DNA of 42,799 nt from an uncultured Clostridia bacterium (GCA_905235785.1 CAJOMP010000003.1:16578-59376); one strand, 5' to 3'. Positions 27,978 to 40,453 are shown, counted from the first letter of the stretch. Notes: generated by a model not told the origin, from the sequence alone. Numbers and translations: made by a program.

Positions 27978-29101
27978 GCGAAGAAACGGCGAAACAAGAA
28001 AGCAAGGTAACAAATTATTTTAAAACTTTGCCGAAACGCTATTTTATAACGGCTTTTTCGGGCATGGCGCAGGGGTTGTTCGTTACGCTTATTGCGGGAA
28101 CGATACTCGCGCAAATAGCGGGGTGGATCGGCGATAACTATATCGGCAATACGCTACTTTATATAGCGAATATCGCTAAATTTTTAATGGGTGCAGGCAT
28201 CGGCGTAGGTATTGCTCACGCGCTCGGAAAGAACAAATTACTGATCTTTTCCGCCGCGGTTGTTGGTATGATAGGTTCTTTTGCGGGTAATCTTATGCCA
28301 AACGCGGAAAATCCCTTGCAAGGAATATCCGCATTGATTGTAAAAGGTCTTCCAGGTAATCCTATCGGCGCATACGTGGTCGTTATGCTTGTCGTCGAAG
28401 TTGTTGGTCTATATGCCGGTAAAACCAAACTCGATATTTTAATCGTTCCGCTCGGCGCGCTTATCTTATCGTTTGCGGGAGTGTTTGTTGCTTATCCGTT
28501 TATATGGCTCGTAAATCAGTTGGGCGATTTGATTGCTATTTCAACGAACGCAGTTCCGTTTATTATGGGCGTCGTAATTGCGGTTATTATGGGTGTACTG
28601 CTCACTATGCCGACGTCTTCCGCGGCTATTTGGGTAGCCGTTGCAGCTAACGTGGCGTCCGGTAATGAAGACGCGATTTTACTTGCGGGCGGCGCAGCGA
28701 CCGTAGGTTGCGCCTGTCATATGATAGGTTTTGCCGTTGCGAGTTTCCGCGAAAACGGTTGGGGCGGGCTTGTCGCGCAGGGGCTCGGAACTTCGATGTT
28801 GCAGATACCGAATATTATGAAAAAACCCGTTATAATGTTACCTATGGTAATATCGAGCGCGATTTGCGGACCGCTTGCTACATGTGTATTCGGATTAAAA
28901 TGCGGCGCGGCGGGCGGCGGCATGGGAACGAGCGGACTGGTCGGCGTTTTCGGGCTGTTTGATGCAACGAGCGGCGTGCTCGGAGTTATAGGGATAGTGC
29001 TTTTAATGTTTATTCTTCCCGCGATTTTAAATCTTGTTATTTCTGAACTGTTCCGCAAAAAAGGCCGGATAAAGTTCGGCGATATGAAATTACCGGATTA
29101 A
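27974..29101 (+). CDS. PTS EIIC-like integral membrane protein (PTS_EIIC_2/PfoR-like)
   Basis: Multiple TM helices; YFITAFSGMAQGLFVTLIAGTIL; GAAGGGMGTSGLVG; SSAICGPLAT. Confidence 0.8.
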   Translation: MSEETAKQESKVTNYFKTLPKRYFITAFSGMAQGLFVTLIAGTILAQIAGWIGDNYIGNTLLYIANIAKFLMGAGIGVGIAHALGKNKLLIFSAAVVGMIGSFAGNLMPNAENPLQGISALIVKGLPGNPIGAYVVVMLVVEVVGLYAGKTKLDILIVPLGALILSFAGVFVAYPFIWLVNQLGDLIAISTNAVPFIMGVVIAVIMGVLLTMPTSSAAIWVAVAANVASGNEDAILLAGGAATVGCACHMIGFAVASFRENGWGGLVAQGLGTSMLQIPNIMKKPVIMLPMVISSAICGPLATCVFGLKCGAAGGGMGTSGLVGVFGLFDATSGVLGVIGIVLLMFILPAILNLVISELFRKKGRIKFGDMKLPD

Positions 29102-29116
29102 GTAGTATATGGTACC

Positions 29117-29147
29117 GAAAAACGGCTTTGAGCCGTTTTTCTTTTTT
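29117..29147 (+). terminator. Rho-independent terminator
   Basis: aaaaacggct ttg agccgttttt cttttttt-type hairpin. Confidence 0.8.
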
Positions 29148-29195
29148 AGTCCTATTTTGCGTAAGAAACGCATAATCTTTTAACGGGAGATTATT

Positions 29196-29456
29196 ATGCA
29201 AAATCAGGAATTAACGGATAAATTAGAACTAATGGGCAGACGTCGACTCGCAATGAGTGGCGTGGAAGCGGTCGACGGCTTTTCGGAGCAGGCGCTAAAT
29301 CTTACCGTGTCGGGCGTGAAAGTCAGAATTACGGGGGAAAAAATCAAAATAACCGCGTTCAATAAGGCGACGGGAACGTTAATGGCTGACGGTGTTTTCA
29401 ACGAAATCAGATACAACGCTAAAAAAACGCCGTTATTGAAACGGATATTCAAATAA
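29196..29456 (+). CDS. yabP: Sporulation protein YabP
   Basis: LELMGRRRLAMSGVEAVDGFSEQALNLTVSGVKVRITGEKIKITAFNKATGTLMADG. Confidence 0.92.
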   Translation: MQNQELTDKLELMGRRRLAMSGVEAVDGFSEQALNLTVSGVKVRITGEKIKITAFNKATGTLMADGVFNEIRYNAKKTPLLKRIFK

Positions 29457-29879
29457 ATGTTAGTAACTAAAAATCAGATTTTCGTGCTTTTAGCCTGCGT
29501 CGCTTTCGGCGCGGCAAGCGGTGTTCTTTTCAGCGCTTCCGGCGTGTTAAAGTTTTTTATAAAGAATAAGCGTTTGAAAATTTTACCCGATATTGCGGCG
29601 TTTTCTGTTTTTTCGGGCTTATACGTTTGGTTTGCGTATTCGCTCGGGTTTCCTTCGTATCGATTATATATGACGACGGGGGCGCTTGTCGGACTTTTAC
29701 TGTATATGAAAAGTTTTAACATTATGCTTGCTTTCCGCGCGGAAAAATTATATAATATAACAGTAAAAAGATTTGCGCAACATAAAATAAAAAAAGAAAC
29801 GAGCGGGAAAAAGGATGTCTCAAATAACGAAAGACGAAAACGTAGCGGAAAACGCGAAAAACGCAAAAAAGCCGTTTGA
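29457..29879 (+). CDS. yabQ: Spore cortex biosynthesis protein YabQ
   Basis: Position directly after yabP; hydrophobic segments, YRLYMTTGALVGLLLYMKSF. Confidence 0.75.
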   Translation: MLVTKNQIFVLLACVAFGAASGVLFSASGVLKFFIKNKRLKILPDIAAFSVFSGLYVWFAYSLGFPSYRLYMTTGALVGLLLYMKSFNIMLAFRAEKLYNITVKRFAQHKIKKETSGKKDVSNNERRKRSGKREKRKKAV

Positions 29880-30150
29880 AAACGGCGCGACTGACGCCGT
29901 ATTTAAAAGAAGGGTTGTGGCGATAACCGTAGGCGCGGTGGTTTTGCTCGCCGTGCTTATTATTCTTATGTGTTATCAACTCATAAAAATCGGCGTTGAG
30001 AGAAACAGGGTAAATCAGCTTAAAGCCGATATTGCAACGTTAGAGCAAGAACTTGAAAACGGCGAAATTACTCTCGAAATACGCCGTCAATATAATTACA
30101 TTGAAAAACGCGCGCGTCAGATCGGATATCATTACGTTACCGATAAATAA
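29815..30150 (+). CDS. divIC: Septum formation initiator (DivIC/FtsB family)
   Basis: Single TM (VVAITVGAVVLLAVLIILMCYQLI) then coiled coil and RRQYNYIEKRARQIGYHY; position after yabPQ. Confidence 0.85.
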   Translation: MSQITKDENVAENAKNAKKPFENGATDAVFKRRVVAITVGAVVLLAVLIILMCYQLIKIGVERNRVNQLKADIATLEQELENGEITLEIRRQYNYIEKRARQIGYHYVTDK

Positions 30151-30156
30151 AATGCA

Positions 30157-31011
30157 ATGAAATACGGCGTAATAGACATAGGCTCTAATTCCGTAAGACT
30201 TTTGATAAGCGAAAACGGAAAAACTCTTTGTAAACAGATAAGAACGACGCGTCTTGCGGAAGGTAAAAAAGACGGTTTGCTTTGTGAGCAATCGTCTTTA
30301 CGTACTTTAAAAGCAATTTCCGAATTTGTCGGTATATCTCGGGAAATTTGTGTCGATAAATTATACGCGTTTGCGACTGCTGCCGTAAGAAACGCGGTAA
30401 ACGGTAAAGATTTTGTTGCCGCAGTAAAAAACGCGTGCGGAATAGACGTAGACGTTCTTTCGGGAAAAACGGAAGCGAGAATCGGTCTTTTCGGCGCGCT
30501 CGGCGGTAAAGACGGCGCAGTTCTCGATATCGGCGGCGGCAGTACGGAAATAGCCGTTTGCAAAAACGGTAAATGCGTTTATATGAAGAGTATTCCGATA
30601 GGCGCGGTCGTGCTTACAGACAAATTCGGTCAAAGCGGCGCAGTTCTCGATTATGCAAGACAGGCAGTCAAAGCGTTTGGCGACGTTCCGCAATCCGAAC
30701 TTTATTGTATAGGCGGAACTTGTACGTCCCTTGCCGCAGTAAGCCTTAAACTCGGCGTTTACGACCCCGAAAAAGTGAACAGGTATAAATTCACTATGAG
30801 CGAGATATCGAGCCTTACGGAGGAAATTGTTTCGCTTTCCGTTGACGAGAGAAAAAGCCTTGTCGGTATGCAGAAAGAAAGGGCTGATATAATCCATGCG
30901 GGCGCGTGTATTTTTTTAGCGGTGGCGGAATATTTGCGCGCGGAAATCGTTACGGTAAGCGAGAGCGACAATTTGGAAGGTTATTTAAAATATATAACGG
31001 AGAAAAAATGA
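30157..31011 (+). CDS. Ppx/GppA family phosphatase
   Basis: GVIDIGSNSVRLLI; TTRLAEG; ATAAVRNAVNG; LDIGGGSTEIAV. Confidence 0.92.
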   Translation: MKYGVIDIGSNSVRLLISENGKTLCKQIRTTRLAEGKKDGLLCEQSSLRTLKAISEFVGISREICVDKLYAFATAAVRNAVNGKDFVAAVKNACGIDVDVLSGKTEARIGLFGALGGKDGAVLDIGGGSTEIAVCKNGKCVYMKSIPIGAVVLTDKFGQSGAVLDYARQAVKAFGDVPQSELYCIGGTCTSLAAVSLKLGVYDPEKVNRYKFTMSEISSLTEEIVSLSVDERKSLVGMQKERADIIHAGACIFLAVAEYLRAEIVTVSESDNLEGYLKYITEKK

Positions 31012-32105
31012 GCAGAAGAACAAATTTTATCAATAATATTTTAGTTATGGCGTTTACGATAATAGGACTTATCGGCGTGGTTTTGGTTTCAAACAGTAAT
31101 TACAGCGCGAGTATGGGAGAAATTTTAGCGTTTTTTGCGGCTGGCGCATTGATTGCGGGACTTGTGTGTACGCTTTTTCACGAATTAGGACACCTTATTG
31201 CGGGCAAAAGAAACGGTTTTGCGTTTCTTTCAATGACAGTTTGGTTTTTTAAATGGAGCGTTGAACGTGGCAAAATAGTGTTCGATTTTGTAATGATAGG
31301 TAACGAAGCGGGGTATACCGAAATGGTTGCAAAGTCCACGGACGACCTGCCCGTTAGGCTAAAAAAAATGACTCTTGGCGGGCTTATCGCGACGGCAATT
31401 CCGATGCTTTTGGGAATAGTTCCGTTCTTTTTCGCGGGTAAAATGTCGCTTTTCGCGTTTGCGGCTTTGGCAATGTTTTTACCGATAGGTATTTATATGT
31501 TTTTCGGCAATGCTTTGCCTATGTCGACGGACGGCGCGGGCAACGACGGAAAGGTTTTATACGGCATAAAAAGGATGGACGACGATACGAAAGTTATTTT
31601 AAGCATGCTCGCCGTTCAGTCCGAACTTTTCAACGGCAAAACCCCGTCGGAAATTGATGAAAAATATTACTTTAATGTACCGCAACTTGCGGAAGACGAT
31701 CTTAATTTTGCTATGCTTTTATCGGCGCGGTATGATTATTATCTCGATAAAAAAGATTACGAAAACGCCGAAAAAACGTCCGACAGACTACTTTCGCTTT
31801 CAGACTATCTTCCCAAGGAATATATTTTAGTCGCAAAGACTAACGCGTTATACAATGCGTGCACTTTCGCAAAAGATGAAGAAAGGGCTGACGACCTTAT
31901 GTACGAACTCGAAAAATATTTAAATAAACGCAACGGCTCACTTGAAATACGCGCTAAAACGGCGTATTTGCTCTATATAAAGGGCGAAAAGGAGTTGCTC
32001 GACGCCTTTTACAAAAAAGGCGTAACAGAAGCGAATAGAGCGGGTTTACGCGGTTTAGGATTGTTTGAAAGAAAACTGCTCGAAGAAATGAAGAAAGATT
32101 TTTAA
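31008..32105 (+). CDS. M50-like membrane metalloprotease family protein
   Basis: TM segments and FHELGHLIAGKRNG (HExxH). ORF track start (30906) overlaps ppx; the ATG at 31008 with upstream ggag is preferred. Confidence 0.75.
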   Translation: MSRRTNFINNILVMAFTIIGLIGVVLVSNSNYSASMGEILAFFAAGALIAGLVCTLFHELGHLIAGKRNGFAFLSMTVWFFKWSVERGKIVFDFVMIGNEAGYTEMVAKSTDDLPVRLKKMTLGGLIATAIPMLLGIVPFFFAGKMSLFAFAALAMFLPIGIYMFFGNALPMSTDGAGNDGKVLYGIKRMDDDTKVILSMLAVQSELFNGKTPSEIDEKYYFNVPQLAEDDLNFAMLLSARYDYYLDKKDYENAEKTSDRLLSLSDYLPKEYILVAKTNALYNACTFAKDEERADDLMYELEKYLNKRNGSLEIRAKTAYLLYIKGEKELLDAFYKKGVTEANRAGLRGLGLFERKLLEEMKKDF

Positions 32106-32138
32106 ATTTTGCAATTTCAATTATTAGGTAAAATAAGC

Positions 32139-32171
32139 GTCAGGGCGGAGAAAAATTTTCTCCGCCCTGAC
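32139..32171. repeat. Perfect 16-bp inverted repeat (terminator/3'-end hairpin candidate)
   Basis: gtcagggcggagaaaa a ttttctccgccctgac; same aaaaatttt core as 26414-26454. Confidence 0.75.
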
Positions 32172-32186
32172 CTTTAAAAACAGTCG

Positions 32187-32336
32187 TTAAATAAAATAAT
32201 CGAGAGTGGAAAAGCAATACGGGCAAATCCTTTGCGTAAGATTTGCGCACGTAGGACATATTGTCGCTCCGCAGTTAGGGCAAGTGAGCATTATTCCGTC
32301 GTGAGATTGCTTTTTGCAATTTTTACATTCTTCCAT
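32187..32336 (-). CDS. 49-aa zinc-ribbon/double CxxC microprotein
   Basis: Translated from minus strand: MEECKNCKKQSHDGIMLTCPNCGATICPTCANLTQRICPYCFSTLDYFI*; SD GGAG 7 nt upstream of ATG; absent from supplied ORF track (below size cut-off). Confidence 0.8.
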   Translation of the reverse strand: MEECKNCKKQSHDGIMLTCPNCGATICPTCANLTQRICPYCFSTLDYFI

Positions 32337-32455
32337 AATTCGTCTCCGTTTTCCTTTGTAGTAACAGTATTTGCACGTTTTTAAGTATTATGCGCCTGAA
32401 TTTAAGGCAAACAATTCTTTTCTTCTTTAAATATATAATTATTTTAAATATATAG

Positions 32456-34430
<1,975 letters not shown>

Positions 34431-34443
34431 AGGAGAAATCAAA

Positions 34444-36963
34444 ATGAACAGAAAAGAAAACAGCGCGGAACTTACCGCCGAATTTCAGTCGACGCTCGAT
34501 AAAACAAAACTCATTAACGTAGAAGTCAACGCGGAAGTTAAAAAATCTTTTATCGCTTACGCAATGGCGGTCAATGTATCCCGCGCGATTCCCGATGTCA
34601 GGGACGGTATGAAACCTGTTCACAGGCGTATACTTTACGCTATGCACGAGGCGGGGCTTACGAGCGATAAAGCGTATAGAAAGTGCGCCAAAATCGTCGG
34701 TGACGTTTTAGGTAAATATCACCCGCACGGCGACAGTTCGGTTTACGACGCGCTCGTGCGTTTAGCGCAGGATTTTTCGATAAATTTCCCGCTCGTAGAC
34801 GGACACGGAAACTTCGGCTCGGTCGACGGCGACCCTGCGGCGGCTTACAGGTACACCGAAGCGCGTTTATCAAAACTTTCGGATGAAATGCTCCGCGAAA
34901 TCGATAAAGATACCGTCGATTTTTATCCCAACTTTGACGATACGGAAATGCAACCGGTCGTTTTGCCGTCGCGTTTTCCGAATATTCTCGTTAACGGTTC
35001 CGACGGTATCGCCGTCGGTATGGCGACGAATATTCCGCCGCATAATCTTGCAGAGTGTTTGAACGCCTGTATAGCGCTTATCGATAATCCCGATATAACC
35101 GTCGAAGAACTTATGGAATATATTCCCGCGCCTGATTATCCGACAGGCGGCGTTTTGATGGGCAGGGCGGGCATTAAGCAAGCCTATGCAACGGGCAGGG
35201 GCGGTTTTGTGTTGCGCGCAAAAACCGATATAGAAGAATTCAATAACGGCACGAGAGAACGCATTGTCGTTACGGAACTTCCGTATCAGGTCAATAAGGC
35301 GGTGCTTATCAAGACGATAGCCGACCTTGTTAAGGATAAGAGAATAGAAGGTATCAGCGATATTAAAGACGAATCCGACAGACACGGTATGCGCATGGTT
35401 ATCGACCTTAAAAAAGACGCTAACGCGCAAGTCGTTTTAAATACGTTGTTTAAGCACACTAACTTACAGGTAAAAGACGGTATAATTCTTCTCGCGCTCG
35501 TTGACGGCGAACCAAAAGTTTTAGGATTAAAAGAGATATTACAGCATTATATCGTGCACCAGAAAGCGGTAATTGTCAGAAGAACCAAATACGATCTTGC
35601 CAAAACCGAAGAACGCGAGCATATCGTAAAGGGTCTTGTTATCGCGCTTAACAATATCGACAGAGTAATAGAAATAATCAAACAGTCGGCGGATAAAAAC
35701 TCGGCGGCAAGCGCGCTTATGGAAGAATTTGAACTTTCGGACAAGCAGGCTAACGCTATACTTGAAATGAGATTACAGCGTTTAACGAGTATGGAAGTCG
35801 AGAAGTTAAAAGAAGAACTCGAAATGCTCGATAAAACGATAGCCGACTTAAAGGATATTCTCGCTAACGAGTGGCGCGTAAATGAGATAATAAAAGGCGA
35901 TATGGAAGAAATAAAATCAAAATATCCTTCGCCGAGAAAAACAGAACTTTCTTACGATTACGGAGATATCGATATAGCGGATATGATTCCCGTAGAAGAC
36001 GTCGTTGTAAGCCTTACGCATTTCGGCTATGTTAAACGTGTTCCTGTGTCCGAGTACAGAACGCAACGTCGCGGCGGCAGGGGCGTTACAGCGCATAAGC
36101 CCAAAGAAGAAGATTTTATAGAAAATATGTTCGTTACGTCCACGCACGACGATATTCTGTTCTTTACCGATAAAGGAAGAGTGTATAGCCTTAAATGTTT
36201 CTTTATTCCGGAAGCGCAAAGAATCGCGCGCGGCAGAGCGATCGTTAATCTTTTGCAACTTTCAGACGGCGAAAAAGTATGCGCTATGCTACCGCTTAAA
36301 AAGGATGCGCAAGGCTATATAGTTATGGCGACAAAGAGCGGACTTATCAAGAAGACTTCGCTCGAAGAGTACGCAAACATCAGAAAAGTCGGGAAAATTG
36401 CCATCAATATCCGTGAAAACGACGACCTTATATCCGTGGGTCTTACCAACGGTAATGATGAGATAATTATGGCGTCGAAAGAAGGTAAATGTATCAGGTT
36501 TAGCGAAAACGATGTTCGTGCGACGGGTAGGGATACAATGGGCGTCCGTGGTATGGATATAGCGGAAAGTGACGAACTTGTCGATATGTCGGTAATAAAG
36601 CCCGATTGCGTAGTGATTTCTATGACGGAAAACGGCTACGGCAAACGCTCTGATTTGGAAGATTACCGCTTGCAATCGCGCGGCGGCAAAGGCATAAAAG
36701 CGGGCGCGTTTACCGAAAAGACGGGCAAACTCGTAAGTCTTAAACTTGTTTCCGAAGACGAAGATCTTATGATTATATCCGAAAACGGCACGATTATAAA
36801 AGTCGCGTCCGACGACATCAGTAAGATAGGCAGGGCAACGCAGGGTGTTAAAGTAATGAGAATAGAAGATAGCAGAGTTTCAAGACTTGCTATTACGCCG
36901 AAATCCGAAGAAGAAATCGAAGAGAACGGCGAGAGTACAGAAGAACAAGAGCCTTCCGAATAA
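34444..36963 (+). CDS. gyrA: DNA gyrase subunit A
   Basis: [48 protein letters not shown]-terminal GyrA box QRRGGRG. ATG at 34444 preceded by aaaggag. Confidence 0.97.
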   Translation: MNRKENSAELTAEFQSTLDKTKLINVEVNAEVKKSFIAYAMAVNVSRAIPDVRDGMKPVHRRILYAMHEAGLTSDKAYRKCAKIVGDVLGKYHPHGDSSVYDALVRLAQDFSINFPLVDGHGNFGSVDGDPAAAYRYTEARLSKLSDEMLREIDKDTVDFYPNFDDTEMQPVVLPSRFPNILVNGSDGIAVGMATNIPPHNLAECLNACIALIDNPDITVEELMEYIPAPDYPTGGVLMGRAGIKQAYATGRGGFVLRAKTDIEEFNNGTRERIVVTELPYQVNKAVLIKTIADLVKDKRIEGISDIKDESDRHGMRMVIDLKKDANAQVVLNTLFKHTNLQVKDGIILLALVDGEPKVLGLKEILQHYIVHQKAVIVRRTKYDLAKTEEREHIVKGLVIALNNIDRVIEIIKQSADKNSAASALMEEFELSDKQANAILEMRLQRLTSMEVEKLKEELEMLDKTIADLKDILANEWRVNEIIKGDMEEIKSKYPSPRKTELSYDYGDIDIADMIPVEDVVVSLTHFGYVKRVPVSEYRTQRRGGRGVTAHKPKEEDFIENMFVTSTHDDILFFTDKGRVYSLKCFFIPEAQRIARGRAIVNLLQLSDGEKVCAMLPLKKDAQGYIVMATKSGLIKKTSLEEYANIRKVGKIAINIRENDDLISVGLTNGNDEIIMASKEGKCIRFSENDVRATGRDTMGVRGMDIAESDELVDMSVIKPDCVVISMTENGYGKRSDLEDYRLQSRGGKGIKAGAFTEKTGKLVSLKLVSEDEDLMIISENGTIIKVASDDISKIGRATQGVKVMRIEDSRVSRLAITPKSEEEIEENGESTEEQEPSE

Positions 36964-36985
36964 CAGTCATAAAAACAAATGGAAA

Positions 36986-37018
36986 AGCCGCCCCGCAACG
37001 TATTGTTGCGGGGCGGCT
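36986..37018. terminator. GC-rich hairpin between convergent gyrA and SIS gene (terminator candidate)
   Basis: agccgccccgcaac gtatt gttgcggggcggct; A-rich (ggaaaa) on the left, giving a weak T-run for the minus strand. Confidence 0.65.
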
Positions 37019-37033
37019 GTTACGTTTGGTAAA

Positions 37034-38116
37034 TTATTTTGTGATTGTAACTTTATTCAACGCTCTCGGACTGTCCGGATTGTTGCCGATGGAGCAAGAA
37101 ATTTTGCAAGCGAGCATTTGCGCAAACAATGCGAACGCAAACATTGTTATTTCTTCTCCGAAAGAGAAATCGAAATACGCAACGTTTGCCGATTTGTAAT
37201 CTTCGGCGATTTTTTTGTCGTTGGTAACTACGATAACGGGCGCGGTCAGTTCGAGCATTTTATCGATACATTTTTTCTGATCCGCATATAATAAATCGGC
37301 AGTTTCTTTTGACGCTGTATTTTTAGCGCAATATATAAATACCGGCGTTTGTTCGTTGACCATAGCCATAGGCCCGTGATAAAAATCACTACCGGCGTAA
37401 CCTTTCATTTGAATATAGCAGGTTTCTTGAAGTTTTAAAGTGGCTTCGAGCGCGATAGAATATGTAATGCCGCGCGAGAGTACGAAGCCGCTTTTCATCC
37501 AGTTGAATTTGTCGGCAAATTGTGTTGTAATGTTGTCGATAACAGGGAAAACTGCGTCTACGCTATTTCCCAAACCGTCAATATCTTTAAGAAGAGTTTG
37601 GTTATCGGAAATTTCGGCGGCAAGCCATAAAAGGTTGAAAAGTTCTGCGCTAAATGTTTTTGTCGCAGCAACGCTTTTTTCTTCTTCCGCCGCGCAGAAT
37701 AGGTGATATTTCGCTTCTTTTGCCATAGGACTGTTTTCGTCGTTTGTAACCGCAATTGTTATAGCTCCTTGTTTGTTGCCGCGTTTTAATACTTCCAAAA
37801 CATCGGCGGCTTTTCCGCTCTGACTGCAACCTATAACAATACTGTCAGAATAGTCGATTTTGCCGTTATAAAGCGTTATAACGCTGGGCGCGGAAAGCCC
37901 GACCGTATAACGCGAGTTGCTTTCGAGAACATATTTAAAATAAATAAGAGCATGATCGCTTGTCCCGCGTGCCGCCGCTACGAAATTTGTGGCTTTGCTT
38001 GCTTTGATTTCGGTAACAAGTTTTTGCATTATCGTGTTGTTGGCTTGCTTAATTCTTGCGAAAATTTTAGGCGTTTCGCTTATTTCTTTCCACATTAGTG
38101 TGTCTTTATAGAACAT
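37034..38116 (-). CDS. SIS-domain sugar isomerase/deglycase-like protein (GlmS isomerase-domain/FrlB-like)
   Basis: Two SIS domains: AAARGTSDHALIYFKY; GCSQSGKAADVLEVLK; EEKSVAATKTFSAEL; QMKGYAGSDFYHGPMAMV; no glutaminase domain. Confidence 0.85.
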   Translation of the reverse strand: MFYKDTLMWKEISETPKIFARIKQANNTIMQKLVTEIKASKATNFVAAARGTSDHALIYFKYVLESNSRYTVGLSAPSVITLYNGKIDYSDSIVIGCSQSGKAADVLEVLKRGNKQGAITIAVTNDENSPMAKEAKYHLFCAAEEEKSVAATKTFSAELFNLLWLAAEISDNQTLLKDIDGLGNSVDAVFPVIDNITTQFADKFNWMKSGFVLSRGITYSIALEATLKLQETCYIQMKGYAGSDFYHGPMAMVNEQTPVFIYCAKNTASKETADLLYADQKKCIDKMLELTAPVIVVTNDKKIAEDYKSANVAYFDFSFGEEITMFAFALFAQMLACKISCSIGNNPDSPRALNKVTITK

Positions 38117-38321
38117 ATTTTACAGAAAAACTCCTTTTTTTATATATTTTAACACCGTATAATTTTTTTGTCAACGAAAGCGATAACCGTAAAGCAATAA
38201 TATTGAATTTTAAAATCGTGTTTTTACTTTCTGCATCATTTTTAAAATTTTATATAATGATTAAATTGATAATACGTGATGCAAATACAATTAAACAATC
38301 AATAAAATGCTGTTATAACGC

Positions 38322-38350
38322 TTGATTAGATAATTTGTTTGTGATATAAT
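38322..38350 (+). promoter_or_regulatory. Sigma-A promoter of pfkB-manA operon
   Basis: TTGATT (38322-38327), 17 bp, TATAAT (38345-38350). Confidence 0.75.
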
Positions 38351-38449
38351 CAAAAAAGCGGTGTTCATTGACAAACTCATTAGAAAAGCGCCGCGCTTGA
38401 AAAGATTGTGAAAAGATTATTGATAAAAAATAAAATCGGGGCATAAAAA

Positions 38450-39331
38450 ATGATACTAAGTATAGGCGAAATACTCGCTGATATGGTCGGCGAGAGTAAT
38501 AAAGAAGGCTTAACCTTTAAGGCGTTCGTAGGTGGCGCGCCGTTTAACGTTGCGGTAAACGCCAAGCAGTCGGGCTCGAAAGTCGGGTTTATCAGTAGGA
38601 TAGGTAAAGATGTTATAGGGCGTTTTTGCTTATCGCAAGCGGAAAAATTCGGACTTGACAGCCTTAACCTGCAACAGGACGAAAATCGCAACACGACTAT
38701 AGCGTTTGTTACTCTTACCGACGGAGAAAGAGATTTTGCATTTAACCGCCACGATACTGCGGATTACAACATAGACTTTGACGAGATTGATTTCAAAAAA
38801 TACAATGACTTAAATATTATACAGTTAGGTTCTTTAATGTTGTCGGAAAACGCCGGTAAGGCTTTTGCCGAAAAGGTTGCTAAAAAGGCGAAAGAATTAA
38901 AAGTAAAACTATCTTTTGACCTTAATTTCAGGACGGATATATTCGGGGATTTTGAAAGCGCGAAAGCGGCGTATAAGCCGTATATAGAAAGCGCCGATAT
39001 ACTTAAATTTTCCGACGACGAACTGAAATTGTACACGGGCATAGAAGATATAAACGACGCGGTAAAGAGCATAGCGAGAGAAAATCAACTTATAACGATA
39101 ACTCTCGGTAGTCGCGGCAGTATGTATTACTATAACGGCAAAAGCGGTGTAGTACCTACCGAAAAAGTAAAACCCGTAGATACGACGGGCGCGGGCGACG
39201 CGTTTTTCGGAACTTTCCTTGCAAATATTGAAAACAAGGACTATACGGAAAATAATATTATAAGCGCAATGGAAAAAGCAAATAAAGCAGGAGCAAGGGC
39301 GACGCAGTTTTTAGGAGCGATTAAACTATGA
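38450..39331 (+). CDS. PfkB-family carbohydrate kinase (fructokinase-like)
   Basis: SIGEILADMV; GGAPFNVAVNAKQSG; DTTGAGDAFFGTFL. Confidence 0.92.
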   Translation: MILSIGEILADMVGESNKEGLTFKAFVGGAPFNVAVNAKQSGSKVGFISRIGKDVIGRFCLSQAEKFGLDSLNLQQDENRNTTIAFVTLTDGERDFAFNRHDTADYNIDFDEIDFKKYNDLNIIQLGSLMLSENAGKAFAEKVAKKAKELKVKLSFDLNFRTDIFGDFESAKAAYKPYIESADILKFSDDELKLYTGIEDINDAVKSIARENQLITITLGSRGSMYYYNGKSGVVPTEKVKPVDTTGAGDAFFGTFLANIENKDYTENNIISAMEKANKAGARATQFLGAIKL

Positions 39332-40401
39332 AAGATATAAAACAAATAGTAAAAGAGCCTATATTTTTTGAAAGGAACAGAGTTTACCGTATATATAAAG
39401 GCGGCAAACCGTATAAAGAGATATTTAACGACGGCTACGACGACGGAACTGACAATATGTTCCCCGAAGAGTGGGTAGCAAGTAAGGTTAAAGCGATAAA
39501 TCCCAAGTATTTCGGAAAAAGAGACGGGGTATCGGTAATAAAAGGTACTGACATATTTTTCGACGATTTACTCGCCGAGTATAAAGCCGAACTGTTAGGC
39601 GACAGAAAATACGACTGTCTAGTAAAGTTTTTGGACAGTGCGGTAAGACTACCGTTTCAAGTTCACCCGACGAAAGATTTTTCGAGAAAGTATTTTAACA
39701 GCGAATACGGAAAGACGGAAGCGTGGCTTGTGGTAGCAACACGCCCCAACGCAAAACTTTATTTCGGATTTAAGGATAAGATAACTAAAGAACAACTCTC
39801 CGAACTTGAAGAGCGTAGCGAAGTAGAAAAGGACATAATGGGCAATCTTTTGCAAGGGGTAGAAGTAAAGACGGGGGACGTGTGGATTATAAAGGCGGGA
39901 TTGATACACGCGATAGGCGCAGGGTGTACGATAATAGAGGTGCAAGAACCTACGGACTTTACCATACAACCGGAACGCTGGTGCAATGATTATCATATAT
40001 CTTATGAAGAAGAATACATAGGACTTGACAAAAACACGGCGCTTGACGCGATAAATTACGATATTTACGGAAACGCGGCGCAAGAGTTTGCAAAAGTAAG
40101 TCCGAAAGTGGAGATAGATACGGATAATTACAAAAAAGAAAATCTTATAACTTACGAAGATACTCCTTGTTTTGCGGAGAACAGACACATTTTAAGTAAG
40201 TGCGGAAAATTCGTAATGGACTACGCGCCCGCAGTATATATCTGCTTAAACGGGAACGCGAAGATAACGGGCGAAAATTACGAAAAGGAGATAAAACGCG
40301 GCGATTACTTCTATTTGCCTTATATAGCGGAAGGAAAGTTTACGATTTCAACCGACACGCAAGCGGAAATAATAGAGTGTTTGCCAAGTAAACAAAAATA
40401 A
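39328..40401 (+). CDS. manA: Class I mannose-6-phosphate isomerase-like protein
   Basis: LPFQVHPTKDFSRKYFNSEYGKTEAWLVV; GLIHAIGAGCTIIEVQEPTDFT; cupin-like C-terminus. Confidence 0.88.
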   Translation: MKDIKQIVKEPIFFERNRVYRIYKGGKPYKEIFNDGYDDGTDNMFPEEWVASKVKAINPKYFGKRDGVSVIKGTDIFFDDLLAEYKAELLGDRKYDCLVKFLDSAVRLPFQVHPTKDFSRKYFNSEYGKTEAWLVVATRPNAKLYFGFKDKITKEQLSELEERSEVEKDIMGNLLQGVEVKTGDVWIIKAGLIHAIGAGCTIIEVQEPTDFTIQPERWCNDYHISYEEEYIGLDKNTALDAINYDIYGNAAQEFAKVSPKVEIDTDNYKKENLITYEDTPCFAENRHILSKCGKFVMDYAPAVYICLNGNAKITGENYEKEIKRGDYFYLPYIAEGKFTISTDTQAEIIECLPSKQK

Positions 40402-40418
40402 ATATTTAAGAATTAACC

Positions 40419-40451
40419 AAAAAGCCATCAGAAAATTACTGATGGCTTTTT
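40419..40451 (+). terminator. Rho-independent terminator
   Basis: aaaaagccatca gaaaattac tgatggcttttt. Confidence 0.8.
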
Positions 40452-40453
40452 AA

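Noticed and set aside
30906-31007. N-terminal extension of the M50-like ORF
   Set aside because: Overlaps ppx out of frame; ATG at 31008 with a good SD gives a sensible membrane-protein N-terminus.
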